This document shows positions 27,435-40,827 of a DNA stretch of 64,000 bases, piece after piece (the first letter of the stretch is position 1; every line of letters begins with the position of its first letter). Made by a program: the position numbers and the translations under genes. The notes under the pieces are model-generated. The model was not told where the DNA came from and searched no databases. It saw only the letters and a list, made by a program, of their open reading frames with translations. The stretch comes from RYN-230 sp963717125 (GTDB lineage Bacteria; Actinomycetota; Actinomycetes; Streptosporangiales; Streptosporangiaceae): positions 62,001 through 126,000 of the forward strand of contig CAVQVG010000001.1 in NCBI GenBank assembly GCA_963717125.1, written 5' to 3'.

Positions 27435-28867
27435 ATGGAGAGGAACGCGGTGGCAGAAGAGGAACGCACGCCGACCCGGCTGTGGGGCGGCCGGTTCGGG
27501 TCCAGCCCGGCCGAGGCGCTGGCCCGGCTGTCGGTGAGCGTCCAGTTCGACTGGCGGCTGGCCCCCTACGACCTGCTCGCCTCGCGGGCGCACGCACGGG
27601 TGCTGCACCGGGCCGGGCTCCTGTCCGACGCGGAGGCTGCGCGGCTGCTGGCCGCGCTGGACAGCCTGGACGCGGCCTGCCAGGACGGCAGCTTCCGGCC
27701 CACGGTGGCCGATGAGGACGTGCACACCGCGCTGGAACGCGGCCTGCTGGAACGGGTCGGCGCGCTCGGCGGCAAGCTGCGGGCCGGCCGCAGCCGGAAC
27801 GACCAGATCGCCACCGACCTGCGGCTGTACCTGCGGGACCACGTCCGGCGGGTGGTGTCCCGGGTGGCCGAACTGGAGACCGCGCTGCTGGCCCAGGCCG
27901 AGCAGCACGTGCATACCCCGGCCCCGGGCATGACCCACCTGCAGCACGCGCAGCCGGTGGTGTTCGGGCACCAGTTGCTGGCGCACGGCCAGGCGCTGGC
28001 CCGCGACGTCAGCCGGCTCCGGGACTGGGACAAGCGAGCCGCGGTCAGCCCGCTCGGCGCGGGCGCGCTGGCCGGCTCGTCGCTGCCGCTGGACCCGGAG
28101 GCGGTCGCCGCCGAGCTGGGCTTCGACCGGGCCGCGGAGAACTCCATGGACGCCGTGAGCGACCGGGACTTCGCGGCCGAGTTCTGCTTCGCGGCGGCGC
28201 TCATCGGCGTGCACCTGTCCCGGCTGGGCGAGGAGATCGTGCTCTGGTCCACGTCCGAGTTCGGCTGGGTGGAGATCGACGACGCGTACGCGACCGGCTC
28301 CTCGATCATGCCGCAGAAGAAGAACCCGGACGTGGCCGAGCTGGCCCGGGGCAAGGCGGCCGGCTCATCGGCGGCCTGACCGGCCTGCTGGTGACGCTCA
28401 AAGGCCTGCCGCTCAGCTACGACCGCGACTTGCAGGAGGACAAGGAGCCGGTGTTCGACGCGGTGGACACGCTGCTGGTCGTGCTGCCCGCGATGGCCGG
28501 CCTGGTGGCGACCATGACCATTCATACGCAGCGCCTCTCGGCTGGTGCGAGTACTGGCTTCTCGCTGGCCACTGACCTGGCGGAACTGCTCGTCCGGCGC
28601 GGGGTCCCGTTCCGCGAGGCGCACGAGGTGGTCGGTCACCTGGTGGTGTGGTGCCAGGTGCACGACTGCGACCTGCCCGACGTGAGCGACGAGGACCTGG
28701 CCAAGATCTCGGCGCACCTCACCCCGGACATCCGCGAGGTGCTCACCGTGCAGGGCGCGCTGGCCGCGCGGAAAGCCCCGGGCGGCACCGCACCGGAGCG
28801 GGTCGCCGAGCAGTTGGTGGCGTTGCGCGCCGTGGTGGACGAGCACGCGGCCTGGGCGGCGCGCTGA
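27435..28867 (+). CDS. argH: argininosuccinate lyase, reading frame interrupted by a 1-nt deletion
   Basis: Final step, splitting argininosuccinate into arginine and fumarate. The first frame covers residues 1 to about 310 with RLWGGRF, AGRSRNDQIATDLRLYLRD, TPGMTHLQ-like PAPGMTHLQHAQPV and the signature SSIMPQKKNPDVAELARGK, then stops at 28379. The rest of the family sequence (GLTGLLVTLKGLPLSYDRDL to the end) continues in another frame to 28867. Adding one C near 28355-28360 would give KAGRLIGGLTG and restore the gene. This is either a sequencing error or a true lesion. GTG 27450 is an alternative start. Confidence 0.88.
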
Positions 28868-28869
28868 CC

Positions 28870-29577
28870 GTGGCCGGGGAGGCGGAGCGAGCGGGGCCGC
28901 TGCTGCCGCGCGAGTTCTTCGCCCGCCACTCGCTGGAGGTGGCGCCGGAACTGCTCGGCTGCGTGCTGGAGCATGAGACCGCCGAGGGGCTGGTGGCCGT
29001 CCGGCTCACCGAGGTCGAGGCGTACGAGGGCGCGGCCGACCCGGCCTCGCATTCCTACCGGGGCCGGACCGCGCGGAACGCGGTCATGTTCGGCCCGCCG
29101 GGGTACTCGTACGTGTACTTCACCTATGGCATGCACTGGTGTGTCAACCTGGTCTGCCTGCCGCCCGGGACCGCGTCCGCGGTGCTGATCCGGGCCGGGC
29201 AGGTGATCGACGGGGTGCCGCTGGCCGCGGCGCGCCGTTCGGCTGGCCGGGCGCGTTCGTCCGCGATCACCGAACGGGAACTGGCCCGCGGCCCGGCCCG
29301 GCTGTGCCAGGCGCTCGGCATCGACCGGGCCCAGGATGGTCTCGACGTATGCGACCGGTCGTCCGCGCTGCGGATCCGGGCCGCGGCTGATCTGGGCGGC
29401 GGTCCGGCCGAGATCAGCCGGGGGCCGCGGGTCGGGATCAGCCGCGCGGCCGAATGGCCCTGGCGGTTCTGGCTGACCGGCGATCCGACCGTGTCGGTGT
29501 ACCGGCCGCACATGCCCCGGGCGCGGCCGAAAGCGGGTTCACGTTCGGCCAGCGAAGGTGGCACGATGAGCCGGTGA
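28870..29577 (+). CDS. mpg: DNA-3-methyladenine glycosylase (AAG/MPG type)
   Basis: Base-excision repair enzyme removing alkylated purines. 235 residues from a GTG two bases after the argH stop. Motifs: LLPREFFARHSLEVAPELLG, the catalytic Glu in RLTEVEAYEG (about E50), SHSYRGRTARNAVMFG, YVYFTYGMHWCVNLV and ARGPARLCQALGID. It sits between argH and tyrS as in mycobacteria (Rv1688). The stop overlaps tyrS. Confidence 0.93.
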   Translation: MAGEAERAGPLLPREFFARHSLEVAPELLGCVLEHETAEGLVAVRLTEVEAYEGAADPASHSYRGRTARNAVMFGPPGYSYVYFTYGMHWCVNLVCLPPGTASAVLIRAGQVIDGVPLAAARRSAGRARSSAITERELARGPARLCQALGIDRAQDGLDVCDRSSALRIRAAADLGGGPAEISRGPRVGISRAAEWPWRFWLTGDPTVSVYRPHMPRARPKAGSRSASEGGTMSR

Positions 29578-30863
29578 CCGACATCATCGACGAGCTGACC
29601 TGGCGCGGGCTCATCGCGCTGTCCACCGATCCCGACGAGCTGCGCAAGGTGCTCGATAGTGGCCCGGTCACGGTCTACGTAGGTTTCGATCCCACCGCCC
29701 CGGGCCTGCACATCGGGAACCTGGTCCAGCTGCTCACGCTGCGCCGGCTGCAACTGGCCGGGCACCAGCCGATCGCGCTGGTCGGCGGGGCGACCGGGCT
29801 GATCGGGGATCCCAGCGGCAAATCGGTGGAGCGGGCGCTCAACTCCCGCGAGGTGGTCGCCGGGTGGGTGGACCGGATCCACGGCGAGGTGTCCCGCTTC
29901 CTCGACTTCTCGGCTGGTCCCAACGGCGCGCTCGTGGTCAGCAACCTGGACTGGACCGAGCCGCTGTCCGCGCTCGAGTTCCTCCGCGACATCGGCAAGC
30001 ACTTCCCGGTCAACCAGATGCTCAGCCGGGAGTCGGTCAAGGCCCGGCTGGAGGGGGGCGGGATCAGCTACACCGAGTTCAGCTACCAGATCCTGCAGGC
30101 CAACGACTTCCTCGAGCTGTACCGGCGGTTTGGCTGCACGCTGCAGGTGGGCGGCAGCGACCAGTGGGGCAACCTGGTGTCCGGGGTGGACCTGATCCGC
30201 CGGGTGGACGGGGCCGCGGTGCACGCGCTGGCCACTCCGCTGATCACCAAGCCGGACGGGACCAAGTACGGCAAGACCGAGGGCGGCGCGATCTGGATCA
30301 GCGCCGACCTGATGAGCCCGTACGCGTTCTACCAGTTCTGGCTGAACCGGGCCGACGAGGAGGTGCCGGGGCTGCTCCGGGTGTTCACGTTCCGGTCCCG
30401 CGGGGAGATCGAGGAGCTGGAGCAGGAGATCCGCGAGCGGCCCGCCGCCCGGATGGCGCAGCGGGTGCTGGCCGCCGAGGTGACCGAGCTGGTGCACGGC
30501 CTGGCCGAGGCGGAGAAGGCTATCGCGGCCAGCCACGCCCTGTTCGGCCACGGCGACCTGGCCAGCCTGGACGAGAACACGCTAGCGGCGGCCATCGCCG
30601 AGATCCCGTCGGTGCAGGTCGGCTGGGCCAGTCTGCTGGCCTTGGGTCAGCCGACAGTGGCCGACCTGATGGCGGCCACCGGCCTCGTGTCCAGCAAATC
30701 GGCCGCCCGGCGGGTCATCGCCGAGGGCGGCGCCTACCTGAACAACCAGAAGGTGACCGAGCCGGACGCGCGGCCAACCGAAGCGGACCTGCTGCGCGGC
30801 CGGTTCCTGGTGCTGCGCCGCGGCAAGCGCACCGTCGGCGGCGTCGAGGTCGTCCGGGGCTGA
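29574..30863 (+). CDS. tyrS: tyrosine--tRNA ligase
   Basis: Class I synthetase, 429 residues. Begins VTDIIDELTWRGLIALSTD. HIGH-type motif LHIGN at about residue 45, tyrosine-binding VGGATGLIGDPSGKS, KMSKS-type motif KYGKTEGGAIW (from residue 231), and a C-terminal S4 RNA-binding domain (SSKSAARRVIAEGGAYLNNQ). The GTG overlaps the mpg stop (GTGA). Confidence 0.96.
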   Translation: MTDIIDELTWRGLIALSTDPDELRKVLDSGPVTVYVGFDPTAPGLHIGNLVQLLTLRRLQLAGHQPIALVGGATGLIGDPSGKSVERALNSREVVAGWVDRIHGEVSRFLDFSAGPNGALVVSNLDWTEPLSALEFLRDIGKHFPVNQMLSRESVKARLEGGGISYTEFSYQILQANDFLELYRRFGCTLQVGGSDQWGNLVSGVDLIRRVDGAAVHALATPLITKPDGTKYGKTEGGAIWISADLMSPYAFYQFWLNRADEEVPGLLRVFTFRSRGEIEELEQEIRERPAARMAQRVLAAEVTELVHGLAEAEKAIAASHALFGHGDLASLDENTLAAAIAEIPSVQVGWASLLALGQPTVADLMAATGLVSSKSAARRVIAEGGAYLNNQKVTEPDARPTEADLLRGRFLVLRRGKRTVGGVEVVRG

Positions 30864-30945
30864 GCGCCCCAACCCCGCGCTGAGCGCCCGACCAGGGCTG
30901 AGCGCCCACCAGTGCTGAGCGCCCGACCAGGGCTGAGCCTTCCAC
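30858..30945. repeat. short tandem repeat after tyrS (GCTGAGCGCCC unit)
   Basis: The 11-base motif GCTGAGCGCCC, or a close variant, recurs about five times at 17-20 base spacing, starting at the tyrS stop codon. The nested units CGACCAGG and CCACCAGTG alternate between motif copies. No hairpin or coding function is evident. Confidence 0.65.
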
Positions 30946-31541
30946 CAGCGGTCCAGCACCGCTCAGCGACCAGCTCCGTGGCCTGTCACTCCGGAAACGG
31001 CAGGCGCTTTACGTGAGAATATTCACGTTGGCCATATCAGCCCCATTACTAGGCCGACGCTGCCGCAACGTTCCTTCTGGCCAATCGTGATCAACCGTTT
31101 GGTGTCGTCCTGGCAACAGCGATCGGTTGATCACGATTGGGTTCCGGTCGGGCGGCCGGATCGTGGCGCATCAGTTGCCACACCAGCATCACGGGCAGCC
31201 AGGTCGGCCGCCCGGGCTGGAAATCCCTCGTCCCGTCATGGGTTCGCGCAGACATCGCCGTGCGGATCGCGAGCACTGCGCCGGATAACCCGGGCTGATC
31301 CACCACCCCATACGTCGTCGGCGGCCGCCTACGGGGTGCAGGTGGCTGGCCGGCTGCGCCACGGGCGCCAGCTCCGTCGGCCCGCGGCGGCTGAGACCGC
31401 CAGGAAATTTTTCCCGGCGGGTTTTTGCTGTGCTGAGGGTGAGGCAGGGGGTTCGGCGCGGATGCGGCGCACCGCTGGAGGCCTTGCTGAGCAGGTCAGC
31501 GTGTAGGTGAACCGGCGGTGACCAGCGGGTGAGGCGCCGAT
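30946..31541. other. intergenic region upstream of the rrn promoters
   Basis: About 600 bases without a recognisable gene. It contains a small near-palindrome around AATATT (31011-31028) and the long inverted repeat described separately. An open frame of 139 codons at 31087 has no family features and begins inside the inverted repeat, so I do not call it. Confidence 0.5.
31081..31140. repeat. 17-bp perfect inverted repeat, REP-like element
   Basis: Left arm CCAATCGTGATCAACCG (31081-31097) and right arm CGGTTGATCACGATTGG (31124-31140) are exact reverse complements separated by 26 bases. Each arm contains the palindrome TGATCA. The structure would form a long hairpin in either strand. It may be a dispersed palindromic element or the end of the tyrS transcript; no U-run follows. 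Confidence 0.8.
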
Positions 31542-31570
31542 TTGACGGAAACCGCTTTGCTGCCTAATGT
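31542..31570 (+). promoter_or_regulatory. candidate rrn promoter P1
   Basis: TTGACG, 17-base spacer, TAATGT. A good match to the vegetative sigma-70 consensus, about 440 bases upstream of mature 16S rRNA. Confidence 0.6.
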
Positions 31571-31741
31571 TTCACCTGCCCCGAGGGACACGGAACGCCG
31601 CTGGCGGGACGGCCCCCTCGGACCAGTGAGCAGCGAGCAAGACGGCTTGCGGGACGGAGCCCGGACACGGGTGGTCCCGAACCGCAGGTAAGCTGAGGCT
31701 GGCGCAAGTTGGCAGGCCAAGTCGGACCCGCAGAGCGGGGT

Positions 31742-31770
31742 TTGACAGGCCCGGAGCTTGCAGGTAAGTT
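31742..31770 (+). promoter_or_regulatory. candidate rrn promoter P2
   Basis: TTGACA, 17-base spacer, TAAGTT, followed by TAGTAGGGTTG. The perfect -35 and the spacing fit actinobacterial rRNA promoters. Second of two tandem candidates. Confidence 0.6.
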
Positions 31771-31820
31771 AGTAGGGTTGCCCCGGAACACGGCGAGAGC
31801 CGAGTGATGGTGTGCGTCCG

Positions 31821-31850
31821 CTCCTTGAGAACTCAACAGCGTGCTAAAAG
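31821..31850 (+). promoter_or_regulatory. pre-16S leader antitermination-type box
   Basis: CTCCTTGAGAACTCAACAGC and the following GTGC resemble the conserved actinobacterial pre-rRNA leader box. A related CTTGAGAACTGCACAGTG stands before the 23S gene (about 33811-33828). Involvement in antitermination or RNase III processing is inferred. Confidence 0.5.
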
Positions 31851-32009
31851 CCAGTGCACATGCACAAAACCCCGTCAGTGGGGGCTGGCCGGTAACGGCC
31901 CAGTACCTCACTTACGGATGCCAAGATCGCCTTGGCTGGTGGCATTAGCTATCGGACAAGGCACTCCTTTGTCTGCTCCCGCTCCAACGTGAGCGGTCGC
32001 AAATAGACA

Positions 32010-37051
<5,042 letters not shown>

Positions 37052-37164
37052 TACACTCATTGTGATTATTGCGTCCACTGTGCGGTTCCCGAGGTGCGGT
37101 CGGTGCCGCGCCCGGGACTGCAGCTCAGGCTGTGGTTCGGGCCGGTCCTCACATCTCCATAGAG

Positions 37165-37281
37165 TTTCGGTGGCCATAGCGAAGGGGAAACACCCGGCTC
37201 CATTCCGAACCCGGAAGTTAAGCTCTTCAGCGCCGATGGTACTGCGCGGGGGACCGCGTGGGAGAGTAGGACGCCGCCGGA
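37165..37281 (+). rRNA. rrf: 5S ribosomal RNA
   Basis: TTTCGGTGGCCATAGCGAAG to GGAGAGTAGGACGCCGCCGG, about 117 bases, with the conserved CATTCCGAACCCGGAAGTTA loop. It lies 113 bases after 23S. Completes a 16S-23S-5S operon. Confidence 0.95.
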
Positions 37282-37289
37282 CATCTTCG

Positions 37290-37321
37290 TTGAGGCCGCT
37301 CCCGGCAGGGAGCGGCCTCAA
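37290..37321 (+). terminator. rrn operon terminator hairpin
   Basis: A perfect 14-bp stem (TTGAGGCCGCTCCC / GGGAGCGGCCTCAA) with loop GGCA, starting nine bases after 5S. There is no U-tract, as often in high-GC actinobacteria. Confidence 0.85.
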
Positions 37322-37554
37322 CTGCGTTGTGCGGGTGATTGTCCTGCGCGTGACCCGTGTGGCGCGAGCGACACGTTCGGGTCTGAGATCCTGGCTGGCG
37401 TGCCTGGCCCACGCGCGGCCCCTAGACGCGCCCGCGCGTTCTTTTCAGCCGGAACATGCGGTCGGCTGGGTGGGTTGCCCAGAGTGGGCGCGCGAGCCGA
37501 GTGAAAAGTGGACCGAGATGAACGTGGCGTGCGCGCAGGAGCGTGGAGGAGAAC

Positions 37555-39504
37555 GTGGCAGGCGAAGAGGGCCGGAGCGGCGGCCGCGGTAATGGGCGGA
37601 CCGGTGCGGCGCGGCGTGGTGCGTCGGCCGGGACGAGCTCGCGGGCCCCGTCCGGCACCGGCCGCGGCGCCGCTGGCACCGGCCGTGGGACCGCTGGCAC
37701 TGGCCGTGGGACCACTGGGACCGGCCGTGGCGCCGCTGGCACCGGCCGTGGGACCACTGGGACCGGCCGTGGGACCGCTGGCACCGGCCGTGGGACCGCT
37801 GGCACCGGCCGTGGGACCGCTGGCACTGGCCGCGGCGCGGCTGGCACCGGCCGTGGCGCGGCTGGCACCGGCCGAGGGAGCACTGGCACCGGCCGTGGGG
37901 CCGCTGGGACCGGCCGTGGCGCGGCAGGCGGGCCGAAGCGGGGCGCGGCGGTGGGCCGCGATGCCGGCGCTGGCGGTACCGGACGGGAAACCGCGCGGGG
38001 CGGTGCCCCCCGGGCGCGGACCGTCCGGCCGGACGGCGCGGTTCGCGGGCGCGGGCCGGGCGCTGGCTCGCGCGCCGGGTCGCTGGAGGGTGATGGGTTT
38101 AGAGGGGCTGGTGCGCCCCGAGCTGGCTCACGGGCAAGCGACGCGGCCACGGCCGGCCGCCGTTCAGCGGACAGGTCGACCGCGCGCCCAGATCGGCCCG
38201 CGCGCCCGGACCGGCCCGCGCGCCGGGTCGGGACCGGCCAGGACAGCTCCGGCGGGCGGGGAGCCCGCCCGGGCCAGCCGGGCCGCGGGCCACGGAGCGG
38301 CCAGGGGCAGCCAGGTAGCGCCGAATCCCGGGCGACACGAGACCGCCAGGGGCAGCCGGGTGGCCGCGCGGCCGGGACGCCGCGGCCGACCTGGGACGGC
38401 CGGGACGCCCCGGTGCCGCGTGGTCGGGCAGGCGGCAGTGCGCGGCCTGCACCGGACCGCTCCACCGCGGCCGGCGCGGCTGGAGCACGGCCAGAATGGG
38501 CGACTGGCGGCCGGGCCGGTGGTGCCCGGGCCGGCGGCAGCGGCTACGGAGCACGGGCCGGGCAGCCGTCTGGCCGACCGGGCACCCGGCCGGGCCGGGT
38601 CCCCGACGGCCGGACGGCACGGGCTGGGCGGCCGGCCGGCCGCCCAGACAGCCGCTCAGACACCCGGCCGGGACGCGCCGGAGGTGGGACTGCGCCACGG
38701 TCGGCGCGCGCGGCCGATGAGGCCGGGACCCGGGTGGACATCCCCGCCGAGATCACCGCGGACCAGCTCGATCCGGCGGCCGCCGCGGAGTTGCGCACGT
38801 TGCCGGCGGATCTGGCCACCGCGGTGGCCCGCCGCCTGGTGGCCGCGAGCCTGGCCGACGACCCGGAGGTCAGCTACCAGCTGGCGCAGGAGGCCAGGCG
38901 GCTCGCGGCCCGGGTCGGCATCGTCCGGGAGACGGCCGGAATTGCCGCCTACCGGGCTGGGCACTGGGCTGACGCGCTCACCGAGCTGCGGGCGGCACGC
39001 CGGCTGACCGGCCGGACCAGCTATTTGCCCATGATGGCCGACTCCGAGCGGGCGCTGGGCCGCCTGGACCGGGCCCTGGCCCTGCTGGCCGAGCCCCAGG
39101 CTGGGCAGGTGGACCGGGCGACCCAGGTCGAGCTGCTGATCGTCGAGTCGGGGGTCCGCCGGGACCAGGGGCTGCCCGAAGCGGCCGCGGTCACCTTGCA
39201 GGTGCCCGAGCTCACTGATGGCAGGCTGCGGCCGTGGTCGGCCCGGCTGTTCTACGCGTATGCGGACGCACTGCTCGAGGCGGGGCAGACCGAGGAGGCC
39301 CGGTACTGGTTCGGCCGGGCGGCCGCCGCGGACCGGGACGAGGAGACCGACGCCGCGGAACGCTACGACGACCTGGACGACGTGGTCATCGACGACCTCG
39401 AGGATGACCCCGAGGACCTTGAGGATGACCCCGAGGACCTCAAGGGGGACGACCAGGAGGACGACGAGGACGCCGCCGAGCTGGACACAGACGACGGGCC
39501 GTGA
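37555..39504 (+). CDS. repeat-rich TPR protein
   Basis: A 649-residue protein. Residues about 1-400 are Gly/Arg/Thr/Ala-rich and disordered, including an array of TGRG(T/A)AG repeats. Residues about 400-610 are helical TPR-like units (LPADLATAVARRLVAASLAD, YRAGHWADALTELRAARRLT, YADALLEAGQTEEARYWFGR). The tail is very acidic (DDLEDDPEDLEDDPEDL). GTG 37555 is chosen because GGAGGA lies just upstream; GTG 37543 would add four residues. A TPR gene in this neighbourhood also exists in mycobacteria (Rv1691). The basic front and acidic end suggest macromolecular binding; function unknown. Confidence 0.82.
   Translation: MAGEEGRSGGRGNGRTGAARRGASAGTSSRAPSGTGRGAAGTGRGTAGTGRGTTGTGRGAAGTGRGTTGTGRGTAGTGRGTAGTGRGTAGTGRGAAGTGRGAAGTGRGSTGTGRGAAGTGRGAAGGPKRGAAVGRDAGAGGTGRETARGGAPRARTVRPDGAVRGRGPGAGSRAGSLEGDGFRGAGAPRAGSRASDAATAGRRSADRSTARPDRPARPDRPARRVGTGQDSSGGRGARPGQPGRGPRSGQGQPGSAESRATRDRQGQPGGRAAGTPRPTWDGRDAPVPRGRAGGSARPAPDRSTAAGAAGARPEWATGGRAGGARAGGSGYGARAGQPSGRPGTRPGRVPDGRTARAGRPAGRPDSRSDTRPGRAGGGTAPRSARAADEAGTRVDIPAEITADQLDPAAAAELRTLPADLATAVARRLVAASLADDPEVSYQLAQEARRLAARVGIVRETAGIAAYRAGHWADALTELRAARRLTGRTSYLPMMADSERALGRLDRALALLAEPQAGQVDRATQVELLIVESGVRRDQGLPEAAAVTLQVPELTDGRLRPWSARLFYAYADALLEAGQTEEARYWFGRAAAADRDEETDAAERYDDLDDVVIDDLEDDPEDLEDDPEDLKGDDQEDDEDAAELDTDDGP
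37660..37935 (+). repeat. GC-rich tandem repeat coding for TGRG-AG units
   Basis: Units of 15-30 bases such as ACCGGCCGTGGGACCGCTGG repeat more than ten times with small variations. All units are multiples of three, so more than one frame stays open through it (a +1 frame reads GPLAPAV repeats). The Arg/Gly frame continues into the TPR domain and is taken as real. Confidence 0.8.
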
Positions 39505-39579
39505 CGGGATCCGTCCTGGTGCAGGTGACCACAGTCACCAGCCAGCTGGCAGGCGCCCGCTGAGCCGCGGCTAAGGCCG

Positions 39580-40542
39580 TCAGGACGGGTTCTCCCGGTC
39601 CAGCCAGTGCATGATGCCCGCGACACTGCCCTCGGTGCCGCTGACCGCCTCGAACCGGTCCGCGACGTCCGGGTCCGCATCCGGGGCCAGCACCGCGTAC
39701 CGCTGCCTGGTCCGCTCGTGCACCATAGCCACCGCGTGATCGAGGTCCAGCCCCGCGTCCCGGGCCCGCCGGGTCTCCGCGACCCACACCTGGATCTCCT
39801 CGGCCGACCGCGGCAAGGTCTCGGCCACGTCCGGCACCGGCCCGTAGTGGCTGAACAGCAGCCGCTCCGGGCGCAGCGCGGCGAACATGCGCAGCGAGCG
39901 GAGCGCGGTGTCCAGATCGAAATCGGGCGGCGGCGTGGCCGGCCGAAGGTCGCGGGTCTCCGGGATGTACACCCCGGCCGCGTCCCCGACGTACAGGTCG
40001 CCGCTCACCGAGTCGATGAGGCCGACGTGGTGCTTGGCGTGCCCGGGCGAGTAGTGGCTGTCCAGCCAGCGGCCGCCGCCCAGGTCGATGCGGCCGCGCT
40101 CGGCCACGCTGACGATCCGGTCGGCCGGGGTCGGGCGCATCGCGCCGAACAGCCGGTCCAGCGCGTCCCCGTACACCAGCCGCGCGCTGGCCATCAGCCG
40201 GGCCGGGTCGGCCAGGTGCCGGGCGCCGCGCTCGTGCACCACGACCTCCGCGCCCGGGTACATCGCGGCGATGTCCCCGGCGCCGCCCGCGTGATCCAGG
40301 TGGATGTGCGTCACCACCACCGTGGCCAGGTCCGCGGGGCCGAGGCCGAGCGCGGCCAGCCCGTCGCGGACCACCGGCGCCGACGGGGCGGTGCCCGTCT
40401 CCACCAGGCACGGCCGGTCGCTGCGGATCAGGTAGCCGGCCGTGATACCGGGGTAGCCGGCCATCCGGGTATCGATCTCGTACACATCATGCCCAAGATC
40501 GGTAATCCCCGGGGTCGGCGGTCTGCGCTCGGCCGTGTCCAT
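39580..40542 (-). CDS. metallo-beta-lactamase-fold hydrolase
   Basis: A 320-residue MBL-fold protein. The zinc-binding motif HIHLDH is in VVTHIHLDHAGGAGD, followed by later ligands in SPGHAKHHVGLID and GDAAGVY, and FSHYGPV. These resemble the glyoxalase II-like subgroup. The ATG at 40542 begins MDTAERRPPTPGITDLGHDV, where domain similarity starts; the frame is open further upstream without it. Substrate unknown. Convergent with the TPR gene, and transcribed away from the next gene. Confidence 0.88.
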   Translation of the reverse strand: MDTAERRPPTPGITDLGHDVYEIDTRMAGYPGITAGYLIRSDRPCLVETGTAPSAPVVRDGLAALGLGPADLATVVVTHIHLDHAGGAGDIAAMYPGAEVVVHERGARHLADPARLMASARLVYGDALDRLFGAMRPTPADRIVSVAERGRIDLGGGRWLDSHYSPGHAKHHVGLIDSVSGDLYVGDAAGVYIPETRDLRPATPPPDFDLDTALRSLRMFAALRPERLLFSHYGPVPDVAETLPRSAEEIQVWVAETRRARDAGLDLDHAVAMVHERTRQRYAVLAPDADPDVADRFEAVSGTEGSVAGIMHWLDRENPS

Positions 40543-40827
40543 GTCACCATGGTTCCAGACAGTGCCGGTGGCTGTCGGCACGCACCAGGGCGCGGCCAGC
40601 TGCCATCCCGGCCGGGCTGGCTGGATGCGGCAGCGGTCGCGCTCCGGCTCCGAGTAGTATCGGAGCGCGGTCGGATCGTGCCCTTGTGCGAAATGGCGGA
40701 CACCGGCCGGGGGGAATGATCTCGGTTGCTTGCGGCCTGCCGTTCCTGGCCAGGCTTCCGGCGCGGTACCGGGTCTGTCGGGAGAGCGGTGCGGAGCAAC
40801 CAACCTGTGAGTGGATTACCAGTGAGA

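Noticed and set aside
31087..31506. 139-codon plus-strand frame upstream of the rrn promoters
   Set aside because: Starts inside the inverted repeat, has no ribosome site and no recognisable domain; probably chance.
37508..39007. Alternative plus-strand frame (GPLAPAV repeats) over the TPR gene
   Set aside because: Generated by the multiple-of-three GC repeat and loses any domain after it. The other frame continues into a TPR domain.
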